This document shows, in pieces, positions 56,075 to 64,000 of a stretch of DNA of 64,000 nucleotides (position 1 is its first letter; each line of letters begins with the position of its first letter). The DNA comes from an uncultured Bacteroidota bacterium (GTDB lineage Bacteria; Bacteroidota; Bacteroidia; Flavobacteriales; Flavobacteriaceae). The stretch is from assembly GCA_902523635.1 (NCBI GenBank), contig CABZAE010000005.1:1-64000 (forward strand). Direction: 5' to 3'. The position numbers and the translations under genes were made by a program. The notes under the pieces were generated by a model. The model did not search any database. It saw only the letters and a list, made by a program, of their open reading frames with translations, and was not told where the DNA came from.

Positions 56075-57361
56075 TTACTTTTTACTGTACTTACCAACTG
56101 AATTTGCAACAATCATTGAAACTGTAGCATCACCAGTAATATTCACAACTGTTCTAAACATATCTAGAGGTCTGTCTACAGCAAAAATCAAAGCTATTCC
56201 AATAGCCAACTTGTCAGCAGGAAATCCTATGGATTCTAAGACAATTACTAACATTACCATCCCAGCTCCGGGAACTGCAGCTGTACCAATTGATGCTAAC
56301 AATGCTGTCAAAACTATCGTTAGTTGATCATAAAAGGATATGTCAAATGCTAGTGCTTGACAAATAAAAACGGCTGCAACAGCTTGGTATAAACTTGTTC
56401 CATCCATATTTATAGTAGCACCAACAGGTAAAACAAAACTTGAAACCTCTTTATCAACACCAATGTATTTTTCTACCCTATCCATTGTTACAGGAAGTGT
56501 AGCCGCACTACTAGATGTGGAAAATGCTAACAATTGAGCCGGACTAATTTGTTTTAAAAACCATACTGGATTGGTTTTAGTAAATAAAAAAACCAAAATA
56601 CTATAAACTGCAATCATTATAATTAAGCCAAAAACAATAATTAAAGCATACTTTAATAAAGCCATCAAAATTTCTGAGTCATCAGATGAAACAACTACAT
56701 TTGCTAACAAAGCAAATACAGCGTATGGTGCGGTTAGCATTATTAAATCAACCATCTTCAAAACAACATCATTTAAAGAATCAAAAATTGATTTTAAAGG
56801 TTTTGATTTATCGTCTCCGATTAGAAGCATCGAAATTCCTAAAAAAATGGACACAAAAATAACCTGAAGCATCAATCTGTTATCTGAAAATGCCTTAAAT
56901 GCATTATCAGGTACCACATCCTCTATAAACTGTAATGGTCCAATACTTTTTTGTTCAGATGCAGTCGATAACTTTTGTTGTACACCTTTACTTTCAGAAT
57001 AGGTGTCAGTAAGCTTTGAAACAGTCTCAGCAGAAACACCATCACCGGGTTCAAAAATATTCACCAATATCAGGCCAATGGATATTGCTATGATTGTAGT
57101 ACAAATGTAGACTATTATAGTTCTAAGTCCAATAAGCTTAAATTTTGATATATCCTTTAAATCAGAAATGCCCTTAATTAATGATGCTAAAATTAATGGA
57201 ATTGCAATCAACTTAAGTAGTTTAATAAAGATTGTGCCAACAGGCTTGATCCAATTATTAGAAAAATTTTTTCCTCCTTCAAATTGTAACAAAATGAAGC
57301 CAAAAATTAAACCCAGAACCATTCCAATTATTATTTTCCAATGAAGTTCAATTTTTTTCAT
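56075..57361 (-). CDS. Dicarboxylate/amino-acid:cation symporter (DAACS family)
   Basis: A 428-residue membrane protein with eight or more helices and two reentrant loops. The substrate motif FSTSSSAATLPVTMD is at about residues 280-295. The second-half hallmark GATINMDGTSLYQAVAAVF, the RPLDMFRTVVNITGDATVSMIVA cation site and LTALLASIGTAAVPGAGMVML are present. It imports dicarboxylates or acidic amino acids with Na+ or H+. Its position between the GH13 gene (35 bases upstream) and the peptidases makes acidic amino acid uptake plausible. The specific substrate cannot be decided from the visible motif. Confidence 0.9.
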   Translation of the reverse strand: MKKIELHWKIIIGMVLGLIFGFILLQFEGGKNFSNNWIKPVGTIFIKLLKLIAIPLILASLIKGISDLKDISKFKLIGLRTIIVYICTTIIAISIGLILVNIFEPGDGVSAETVSKLTDTYSESKGVQQKLSTASEQKSIGPLQFIEDVVPDNAFKAFSDNRLMLQVIFVSIFLGISMLLIGDDKSKPLKSIFDSLNDVVLKMVDLIMLTAPYAVFALLANVVVSSDDSEILMALLKYALIIVFGLIIMIAVYSILVFLFTKTNPVWFLKQISPAQLLAFSTSSSAATLPVTMDRVEKYIGVDKEVSSFVLPVGATINMDGTSLYQAVAAVFICQALAFDISFYDQLTIVLTALLASIGTAAVPGAGMVMLVIVLESIGFPADKLAIGIALIFAVDRPLDMFRTVVNITGDATVSMIVANSVGKYSKK

Positions 57362-57396
57362 AGTTGGGTTATATATTTTTCAACTGACTTTTTTTA

Positions 57397-59286
57397 TTAA
57401 TCTATTTCGATTATGAGTGCTGTTTTTTTATCTATTTCAATATTCTCATTCAAAGAAACGGTTCTTTCATTAAGGAGATCAAACCCAAGCTCCTTTTCAG
57501 AGATTAGTTCCGCAAACCTAGAGATATCTATTTGTTTTGAAGAATCATTTCTATTTAAAATAACCCATACCATTTTATCCTCTAGAATTCTAAAGTATGA
57601 ATAAACTTCATCTTTGGGTGCAAATTGAATCAATTTACCATGATGAATAATTTTATTATTCTTTCTCCAATTCAAAAGTTTTTTGAAGAACATTTGTGTT
57701 TCACGCTCATTAATGGATAAGTTTTCACCAGTGAAAGCATTTTTGTTATGATCGGGCCAACCACCTGGAAATTCGGTCCTCACCAAACCATGATTTCCTG
57801 GACGTTTTTCATCAGGACTCATTATTATTTCAGTTCCGTAATAAAATTGAGGTATGCCTCGAATTGTTGAATAAAAAACTATGCCCATTTTAAATAAATC
57901 AATATCCTTTTTTACTTGAGTAAAAAATCTTGCCATATCGTGATTATCCGGAAATACTAAAAGATTGTTTGGATCCGGATATAAAAAATCACTTGCCAAT
58001 GATCGATAGGGTTTGCTAAATCCCATGCCATACTTGTAACCATCAGTCAATGATTCATTAAAAGACATTTGCAGTGGGAAATCCATAAGCGTAGGTAAAT
58101 GTGACACATATCCATCGTGATTCACCTTTCCTCTTTGCCAATATGAAATTATTGTTGGAGTATCAGCCCATTCTTCACCAACTATGTTAAAATTAGGATA
58201 TTCATTCATTAATGCATAAGTCCAATCAGTCATAAAATCTTTATCGGAATAAGGATAGGTGTCGACTCTTATACCAGCTAGTCCCGCATATTCTGTCCAC
58301 CAAATTGCATTTTGAATCAAATATTTAGAAACAATCGGATTTTTCTGATTTAAATCTGGCATTGTTTCAACAAACCAACCATCTGCATGTTCTTTTTTAT
58401 CGATTTCAGATGCATAAATATCTTGAACAGTTTGTCTCCTGTGAGAAGTTCTTTTATATTCATTTTGATTATTAAACCAGTTTTTCATTGGAGGATCTTT
58501 AAAAAACCAATGAAATGACCCACAATGGTTGGGTATCATATCCATCACAAGTTTAATACCCATATCTTTTGATTTTAAACTTAATTCTTTAAATAACTCA
58601 TTAGTACCAAATCTAGGATCAATTTTATAATAATCAGTAGTAGAATATCCATGGTAAGAAGCCCTTTCCATATTGTTTTCTAAAACAGGGTTTAACCATA
58701 CAGTGGTAAAGCCCATTTCTTTTATGTAATCTAAATTATTGATGATACCTTGTATATCACCACCATGTAGACCCCAAATATCTTCCCTGTTAGGTCGTTC
58801 ACGCATGTATTCAATATCGTCATTATTTAGATCTCCATTTGCATATCTGTCAGGAGTAATTAAGTACATCACATCTTCAGTACTAAAACCTTTTACATCC
58901 TCAGCACCATCTAATCTATCCTTTAAAATAAAATCTTGTCTTTCAACGATCGTGTTGGCTCTGTAAAAATCAATTTCAACATTTCCTGGTTTAGCATTTT
59001 CTGTTATGCTTACATTCAAAAAAAGATAATTCTTGTTTTCAAACTTGTCAAATGAATTTAATTTAATGCTGGGATTATTAATTTTTGGAACCAAATCGTT
59101 AATATTCTCTCCGTAAACTAAAATCTGAAGGTCAACTGTTTTCATTCCTATCCACCAATTTGGAGGTTCTACCTTTTCAATAATGTTCTCAAGTTTAACA
59201 TCATTAACTAGTTCTGAAGGTTTTTGATTATCATCACACGACAAATAAAAAACAACAGTAAAAATTGTTATAACTATTTTTTTCAT
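57397..59286 (-). CDS. GH13 alpha-amylase-family lipoprotein (SusA/neopullulanase-like)
   Basis: About 629 residues (start at the ATG at 59286, giving signal MKKIVITIFTVVFYLSCDD; a start four codons upstream is possible). An N-terminal beta domain (to about 135) is followed by the GH13 barrel: DMIPNHCG, the nucleophile Asp near 346 in GIRVDTYPYSD, the acid/base Glu near 375 in IVGEEWAD and the stabiliser Asp near 454 in FPDNHDM (numbers from the longer start). It resembles the periplasmic or surface SusA cyclomaltodextrinase/neopullulanase type, cutting alpha-1,4-glucan oligosaccharides. It is followed by dctA-like, preceded by the serine hydrolase and GH97 genes. Confidence 0.9.
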   Translation of the reverse strand: MKKIVITIFTVVFYLSCDDNQKPSELVNDVKLENIIEKVEPPNWWIGMKTVDLQILVYGENINDLVPKINNPSIKLNSFDKFENKNYLFLNVSITENAKPGNVEIDFYRANTIVERQDFILKDRLDGAEDVKGFSTEDVMYLITPDRYANGDLNNDDIEYMRERPNREDIWGLHGGDIQGIINNLDYIKEMGFTTVWLNPVLENNMERASYHGYSTTDYYKIDPRFGTNELFKELSLKSKDMGIKLVMDMIPNHCGSFHWFFKDPPMKNWFNNQNEYKRTSHRRQTVQDIYASEIDKKEHADGWFVETMPDLNQKNPIVSKYLIQNAIWWTEYAGLAGIRVDTYPYSDKDFMTDWTYALMNEYPNFNIVGEEWADTPTIISYWQRGKVNHDGYVSHLPTLMDFPLQMSFNESLTDGYKYGMGFSKPYRSLASDFLYPDPNNLLVFPDNHDMARFFTQVKKDIDLFKMGIVFYSTIRGIPQFYYGTEIIMSPDEKRPGNHGLVRTEFPGGWPDHNKNAFTGENLSINERETQMFFKKLLNWRKNNKIIHHGKLIQFAPKDEVYSYFRILEDKMVWVILNRNDSSKQIDISRFAELISEKELGFDLLNERTVSLNENIEIDKKTALIIEID

Positions 59287-59287
59287 A

Positions 59288-60577
59288 TTAATTTTCATTA
59301 CTAAATATCTGCTTGTAAATTTCTCCTTTAATTATATTATCTCTATTCTGACCACCATTAGGAGTTTTATACATTTGAGTCAGAATAACACCAACAAAAT
59401 CACGTTTTGGATCAATCCAAAAATGTGTTCCCTCATAACCACCTCCAGACCAAAGCCCCTCATCGCCATGACCGAGTTCTCGTGATTTTTTACTTGTAAC
59501 CCATAAATTGTATCCGTTATAGCCATATTCATTATCCAACTGAGTATGTGGAGAATAGATTTCTTTCACTGAAGATTCATCTAAAAAACGATGCCCATTC
59601 AATTCTCCATGATTTAATAGCATTCTTAAAAAATCTGTATAGCCATCTGCAGTTCCAATCATTCCCTCGCCACCTAAGAATAATTTATTCTTTTCGTCGT
59701 ATAATGGAACATATTTACCCATAATATCAAGTTCCCCATTATTTGCCAAACGAATTATGGAATCAGCACCTGAAAAAACAGGCAGCAATTCATCTTTTTT
59801 ATTCTTGTTATATTTTAAACCATCTATTTTCAAAGGGCCGGTGATTCTGTTTTTAACAAGGTCACTAAGTGATGCTCCACCAGCTCTTTCGTTGACAATT
59901 CCAAGAACTGTTGTATTTAGTCCATAAAAACTTTTATTTCCAGGTTGATCTATTAACGGAAGTTCAGATAATTTTTTAATAAATTCATCAGAATTTTTTG
60001 AATCAGCCAAATCTTTCATTACTAGAGCTTCATCCAGACACTTGATTCCAGTGGTGCCATAATAAAAACCTGCCTCATGATTAATTAATTGTAATACAGT
60101 CATTTCTGATTGACGCTCAACAATTTTTAATGGGCAAGGATTACCAGTTTTGTGTTTATCATTACCCATAGCTTCTGCATAACCGGTAAGAGAGCTGCCA
60201 TCTTGAGTTAAAGCAACTTTGAGATTCTTAAACTCGGGAATATATTTAGAAACCGGTTCGTCTAGACTCAAAAGGCCATCCTCAACAAGATCCATTGTAA
60301 TCGAAATTGTAACAATTTTGCTCATGGACCAAATTCTAAACCATGTGTTTTCGTCAATGGTTTGATTAGGTAATAAATTTACATTTTTATCACTGAACTG
60401 ATATATGGATTTACCACTTTTATCTTCCAATCGAACAAGTAATAGGGCTTGAGAACCATTGTCAATAAATGATTTAGCCAATGAGTTTACTTTCTCTGAA
60501 TCAGAAATTAAAATTTTGTCGGTTTCACACGCATTAACAATTGAAAAAAGAAATAAAAGTGTTATAAGTTTTTTCAT
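59288..60577 (-). CDS. Serine hydrolase of the beta-lactamase (class C/DD-peptidase) fold, lipoprotein
   Basis: A 429-residue lipoprotein (IVNAC, Cys17). The active-site SxxK is Ser84-Lys87 (SMSK) and the second motif Tyr-x-Asn appears as YGLNTTVLG. The third motif segment GHGDEGLWSGGGYEGTHFW is typical of esterase-like family members and less of penicillin-binding proteins. It may be an esterase or peptidase acting on sugar-linked acyl groups or cell-wall material. Its position between GH13 and GH97 genes is unusual for an antibiotic-resistance role, which I do not assign. The 3' end overlaps the frame of the GH13 gene start by a few bases. Confidence 0.85.
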   Translation of the reverse strand: MKKLITLLFLFSIVNACETDKILISDSEKVNSLAKSFIDNGSQALLLVRLEDKSGKSIYQFSDKNVNLLPNQTIDENTWFRIWSMSKIVTISITMDLVEDGLLSLDEPVSKYIPEFKNLKVALTQDGSSLTGYAEAMGNDKHKTGNPCPLKIVERQSEMTVLQLINHEAGFYYGTTGIKCLDEALVMKDLADSKNSDEFIKKLSELPLIDQPGNKSFYGLNTTVLGIVNERAGGASLSDLVKNRITGPLKIDGLKYNKNKKDELLPVFSGADSIIRLANNGELDIMGKYVPLYDEKNKLFLGGEGMIGTADGYTDFLRMLLNHGELNGHRFLDESSVKEIYSPHTQLDNEYGYNGYNLWVTSKKSRELGHGDEGLWSGGGYEGTHFWIDPKRDFVGVILTQMYKTPNGGQNRDNIIKGEIYKQIFSNEN

Positions 60578-60600
60578 ACAGTTTACAAACTTAACGAATA

Positions 60601-62721
60601 TTAAAGTTTGATTGCCTCAACAGCAAAACCCCCACCAGGTGCAAGAAATATAGGTAGCTTTGAAGACTCATTTATTTTTAATCGAATTTTTTCAATTTCG
60701 TATTCCATTGGGTTTTCTTTCCAGTGAGTAGTTTTTCTATCTTTATAAATTAGCAAGTCATAAGTTTCTCCAATATCTAAAAAATCCAAATTTAAATCAA
60801 AGTTTCTCTCCATCTCGTCAGTTATTCCCCCTATGTACCAATTTTCTGAATTTTTGTCTTTTCTTGCGATTGTTACATACTCCGAAATACTACTATTTAG
60901 TACTACTTTATTATCCCAATCAACTGGGACTTTTTTGATAAATTCAAATGCCTCAGGATGTTTCATGTAATGCTTTGGTAAATCTGCGGCCATTTGCATT
61001 GGTGAATAATAAACAACATACAAACCTAATTCTTTTGCAATTGTTGAGGGAACTATAGCATTTTTATCAATTACACCTGATCCAGGCTCAGTGTATCTAA
61101 AATTATTTAATTGAAAAATACCAGGTGTGTAATCCATTGGACCGCTCAATAATCGTGTAAATGGTAAATCGGTTGCATGGTTTACTCCATTTGAGGAGAA
61201 GCCATTAAACTCTTGTCCTTTTGCACCTTCTCTCGATATAAAGTTCGGATACTTTCTCCTGAGTCCAGTATCCTTAATCGGCTCATGTGTTTTTATCATT
61301 AAATTATATTTAGCAGCAATATCAATTACTTTTTGGAAATGATTAATCATATATTGCCCGTGGTGCCATTCTTTTGAAATAGTACCATCCTCAGCATAAA
61401 CTTTAATGTTTTTACTTACATCATTAACATAACCTGTTTTTATATTATTTATACCATATTTTTTATACATTTCAAATGCCTCCTCCATCTGATTTTCATA
61501 GTTTTGTATTTGTCCTCCAGTCTCATGATGTCCAATTAGTCTAACACCTTTTTTTAATGCATATTTAGATAACAAATCAATATCAAAATCATCGAAGGTT
61601 TCAGTAAAACTAAAAGGGATCCCCTCACCTAAACAACACCATTCTGAATACCATCCCTTATTCCATCCTTCAACTAATAATCCGTCAAAATTATGCTTCG
61701 ATGCAAAATCTAAATAACTCTTTACCTTCATATTATTAGCAGCATGATATTTGGATTGAAACCAAGTTGACTCATTTGTTCCTATCATTTCCCACCACAC
61801 ACCCATGTATTTACCAGGTTTCACCCACGAATAATCTTCATCTGGATCAGGATCATCATTTAGATTTAAAATTATGTTAGACATTAACAATTCAGATGAA
61901 TTATCTGCGATTTGTATGTATCTCCATGGTGAAACGATCTGACTGTCGAGTTTTACTTTAGTTATGCCATCAGACCATGGATAAAGTTCAACTTCTAAAC
62001 TGCCATTACCCCTAGGTGCCAAAGTCATACTTGAATAATCTATAAGGTTGGCTTCATGTATACTTATCAAGTATCCATTGTTTTTTTTGATAGTTAGTGG
62101 AGTATGTGCAGCATCAATACCTAGTGAATCATATGAGATATCCTCAATATTTTCAGAAAAATATTTTTTTGAGATTTTATCAATTTTTGATTCAACATAT
62201 AGAAATTCATATCTGCGATAGGAAAAAGCAGGAATCCACCAGGCAGTGTCATCCGAACTTAAATTAAACTCAGTAAATTCATCTATAATATTGTAGTTTT
62301 TAATACTTTTTTGTTTTGGTACATAATATTTAAAGGCAACTCCGTCATTATAAACTCTAAAAGTAATTTTAAAATCAACATCACCTTTATTTAGTTCAAG
62401 AGTTAAAGATTTATAATGGTTTTTAATTTTTGAAAACTCTCCATACAAAGGTGTCCAAGTTTCATTAAACTCATCAACTTCAAAATTTTTGAGCTGAACT
62501 TCGTTTCCAAGGTTTAAATTATCTTGTAATATTAATCCAAGGCTAGACGGATTAATAATCTGTTGACTATTTTTTTTTATATCGTACTTTAGTTCACCAT
62601 CAACTATTTCGAAAACAAGCTTTATTTTACCATCAGGGGAGTCAATCGATTGCTTTGTATTATTGGAACATGATAATAAAAATAAAAAAAGGGTCAGAAA
62701 AATATATCTAAAAAACCTCAT
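60601..62721 (-). CDS. GH97 glycoside hydrolase, SusB-like alpha-glucosidase, lipoprotein
   Basis: About 706 residues from the ATG at 62721 (MRFFRYIFLTLFLFLLSC lipoprotein signal); a further in-frame ATG upstream at 62760 gives an unlikely extension. An N-terminal beta-sandwich is followed by the barrel, with WWEMIGT, GLLVEGWNKGWYSEW, IGHHETGG (about residue 397) and THEPIKDTGLRRKYPN (about 479). Both glutamates fit the base and acid of the inverting SusB alpha-glucosidase subgroup. FISREGAKGQEFNGF carries another conserved Glu. It removes glucose from alpha-glucan oligosaccharides at the outer surface or periplasm, acting with the GH13 enzyme encoded next to it. Confidence 0.92.
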   Translation of the reverse strand: MRFFRYIFLTLFLFLLSCSNNTKQSIDSPDGKIKLVFEIVDGELKYDIKKNSQQIINPSSLGLILQDNLNLGNEVQLKNFEVDEFNETWTPLYGEFSKIKNHYKSLTLELNKGDVDFKITFRVYNDGVAFKYYVPKQKSIKNYNIIDEFTEFNLSSDDTAWWIPAFSYRRYEFLYVESKIDKISKKYFSENIEDISYDSLGIDAAHTPLTIKKNNGYLISIHEANLIDYSSMTLAPRGNGSLEVELYPWSDGITKVKLDSQIVSPWRYIQIADNSSELLMSNIILNLNDDPDPDEDYSWVKPGKYMGVWWEMIGTNESTWFQSKYHAANNMKVKSYLDFASKHNFDGLLVEGWNKGWYSEWCCLGEGIPFSFTETFDDFDIDLLSKYALKKGVRLIGHHETGGQIQNYENQMEEAFEMYKKYGINNIKTGYVNDVSKNIKVYAEDGTISKEWHHGQYMINHFQKVIDIAAKYNLMIKTHEPIKDTGLRRKYPNFISREGAKGQEFNGFSSNGVNHATDLPFTRLLSGPMDYTPGIFQLNNFRYTEPGSGVIDKNAIVPSTIAKELGLYVVYYSPMQMAADLPKHYMKHPEAFEFIKKVPVDWDNKVVLNSSISEYVTIARKDKNSENWYIGGITDEMERNFDLNLDFLDIGETYDLLIYKDRKTTHWKENPMEYEIEKIRLKINESSKLPIFLAPGGGFAVEAIKL

Positions 62722-62756
62722 TATTTGATATTTAAATAATTTAAAAGAATCTATAA

Positions 62757-63473
62757 TCATAAATTAAAAGTAGAAATACTTGAAAAACTACTATTATTGG
62801 TTTGATCCGTTGTTTTAACTCTCCAGAAATAGGTTGAACCAGTATCCAATGTTATTTGAACAGAGGAACTACTAATAGCAGACATTACAGGTGTTTGCTT
62901 TCCATCAACTTTATCAACATACAGTGTGTAAGTCAAAACATCCCCTGCATCAGGATCATTTCCTGTCCAAGACAGTGTTGTTTTCCCCGAGGAAGTAGTA
63001 GGCGTACTTAAAATAGCACCCAATGGGACATTAGTTACAATGGAACTACCGGCCAAATAAAATTTATTGGTCCCGCTGTTTGCTGTCTTTGAATTCGATT
63101 TGATGGATTTTACACTCCACGAATATGGAACTCCTTTAAAAAGTAAAATTGTTGTAGAATTTGTTTTAATTCCAGTTTTAGTTTTCACATCGTTCGTTAA
63201 AAGATTGGTATATGTAAGATCGTAACTATCGGTATTATTAGAATCTGACCATTGAAACGTGACATTACTTGTGAATGCATCTACAGAGGATCCAATAATA
63301 CAAGAACTATTTGCGGCAGGTGCAATCAAGTCTGATGATCCTGGTGAAGCCATTGATTGAAATTCACTTGGAAGTTTCTCAGGACTGTAAACTAAATCAT
63401 CCATGCAATCGCAATCACAGCTCAATAAAAAAATTGATATGATTAAGATTGAATATTTTGATATTTTTTTCAT
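62757..63473 (-). CDS. Lipoprotein with two fibronectin-III-like domains (SusE/F-like position)
   Basis: A 238-residue lipoprotein (LLSC, Cys19) whose mature end is unusual: CDCDCMDD, an acidic Cys-rich start. Two tandem beta domains follow (about 50-145 and 146-238), each with Trp and Thr-rich strands in fibronectin-III style (VTFQWSDSNNTDSYDLTYTN; TLSWTGNDPDAGDVLTYTLYV; FWRVKTTDQTNNSS). Such proteins in Sus-like loci bind glycan at the surface, as SusE and SusF do, but I see no aromatic binding platform and cannot prove this. Positioned between the lectin-like protein and GH97, it fits a glucan-binding or scaffold role. Confidence 0.72.
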   Translation of the reverse strand: MKKISKYSILIISIFLLSCDCDCMDDLVYSPEKLPSEFQSMASPGSSDLIAPAANSSCIIGSSVDAFTSNVTFQWSDSNNTDSYDLTYTNLLTNDVKTKTGIKTNSTTILLFKGVPYSWSVKSIKSNSKTANSGTNKFYLAGSSIVTNVPLGAILSTPTTSSGKTTLSWTGNDPDAGDVLTYTLYVDKVDGKQTPVMSAISSSSVQITLDTGSTYFWRVKTTDQTNNSSFSSISTFNL

Positions 63474-63480
63474 AACTAAT

Positions 63481-64000
63481 TTATATTGAATCTGGTTCGG
63501 AGATTACCGCTTCAAAACATTGCTCGTAATTTGGTTGACCATCCACCTTGAAGCAAATACTATAAGTTCCTTTTCCAAGTCCATCGAGTGTGGCTGTCCT
63601 ATTAGCACCTTTTATCTCTATTGGACTGGTTGTTCCGCTGACTGTAATTATATAGTCATAATTTGTATCGACTACTGAAAACTGTAAATATCCATCTTTT
63701 TTGCCATTACATGTACAACTACCCACAACAACTTTATTGTTATTGTCTGCTAAATTGAAGCCTATTCCTGCTACATTTATTGTGATTGTAGCAACATTAC
63801 TTTCACTGCCATCATCTTTAAGGGAAAATTCAAATAAAGCATAAGATTGAGTATTTCCAACCTGCATATCATTCCATGTAAACCCCCCAACAAAACGATT
63901 AAATTGAGCATAATCTTCGTTTCCACCGGCATTATTAGGTTCACCTGCATGCCAATTGGTGTATGGACGTTCGGCGGAGCCAAGTTTTACTCCATCAACC
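63481..64000 (-). CDS. Surface protein with C-type-lectin-like domain, 5' end beyond window
   Basis: The frame stays open to the right edge, so the start is missing. The first visible part has the lectin pattern NWHAGEPNN (Glu-Pro-Asn at 63942-63934), NEDYAQFNRF and TWNDMQVG (Trp-Asn-Asp at 63876-63868), then SYALFEF. In animal C-type lectins the EPN form favours mannose, fucose or glucose and WND supplies calcium ligands. The cysteines of the canonical fold are replaced (NEDY where NEDC is usual). A C-terminal beta domain of about 95 residues with a GSCTCNGKKDGYLQFSVVD segment follows. It is probably a surface glycan-binding protein of the glucan locus; how much lies upstream is unknown. Confidence 0.62.
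   Translation of the reverse strand, partial: VDGVKLGSAERPYTNWHAGEPNNAGGNEDYAQFNRFVGGFTWNDMQVGNTQSYALFEFSLKDDGSESNVATITINVAGIGFNLADNNNKVVVGSCTCNGKKDGYLQFSVVDTNYDYIITVSGTTSPIEIKGANRTATLDGLGKGTYSICFKVDGQPNYEQCFEAVISEPDSI

Noticed and set aside
59288-60577. Antibiotic-inactivating beta-lactamase
   Set aside because: The SxxK fold is shared with esterases and peptidases; length, lipoprotein signal and glucan-locus context do not support drug resistance.
1-64000. CRISPR array, prophage or transposon
   Set aside because: No regularly spaced repeats, cas genes, integrases, transposases or terminal inverted repeats were seen.

Overview
The window looks like a chromosome segment of a marine, genome-streamlined member of the Flavobacteriia (Bacteroidota). 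Evidence: base composition is very AT-rich (roughly 30% GC by eye). Promoters have the Bacteroidetes form (TTG/TTTG, about 19-20 bases, then TAnnTTTG). There is a small Bacteroidetes-type SRP RNA, many flavobacterial lipoproteins with a Cys at residue 15-21, and Sus-like glycan enzymes (GH97, GH13, GH29). Genes are packed tightly, and all seven convergent gene pairs overlap at their 3' ends. No rRNA, CRISPR array, prophage or insertion sequence was seen.

Layout. 1-860: the 3' part of an ABC-F ATPase gene that stops just after its ABC signature and runs directly into the C-terminal half of a thioredoxin-like gene; this is a deletion scar or an assembly chimera. 858-13468: housekeeping genes, namely a small transaldolase, an SDR, the SRP RNA, a glutaminyl cyclase lipoprotein, glyA, a YtxJ-like bacilliredoxin, then smpB-Gfo/Idh-yggS-exonuclease/GIY-YIG-miaA, purC and phoH, a SAM hydrolase-like gene, and dnaN. 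13465-20567: an ilvD-ilvB-ilvN-ilvC operon followed by a gapN-like aldehyde dehydrogenase. It is preceded by an isoleucine-rich leader peptide and a terminator hairpin, which together look like a classical transcription attenuator. 20583-31122: an aldehyde dehydrogenase, a DUF2141 protein, two flavoenzymes, dsbD, tilS, pabB, lpd and an NhaC antiporter. 31166-37482: ftsK, a LolA-like protein, an LptF/G permease, a RibBA protein whose GTP cyclohydrolase half has lost its metal ligands, and a TauE/SafE permease. 37574-37658: tRNA-Ser(TGA) with a clear promoter and terminator.

38892-48386 is an L-fucose module. A secreted GH29 fucosidase is encoded convergently to a nine-gene operon: UxaA-like dehydratase, SDR, FAH-family hydrolase, lactonase, SDR, mutarotase, FMN lactate oxidase/dehydrogenase, FucP and a thioesterase. 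These genes supply every step of the oxidative, non-phosphorylating route from L-fucose to pyruvate and L-lactate, and the FMN enzyme could convert the lactate to pyruvate.

48506-57361: a flavodoxin with a near-consensus promoter, a Cys-rich-motif lipoprotein, a TlpA thioredoxin, a large zinc metalloprotease, an M16 peptidase and a dicarboxylate/amino-acid symporter, which suggest peptide processing and uptake. 57397-64000: an alpha-glucan utilisation locus with a SusA-like GH13, a serine hydrolase, a SusB-like GH97, a fibronectin-III-like lipoprotein and, running off the right edge, a surface protein with a C-type-lectin-like domain. The SusC/SusD pair is not in view and may lie to the right.

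The observations most worth a second look are the ilv attenuator, the complete fucose pathway with a UxaA-family dehydratase in place of enolase-type fuconate dehydratase, the ABC-F/thioredoxin junction, the consistent 3' overlap of convergent genes, and the lectin-like protein in the glucan locus.
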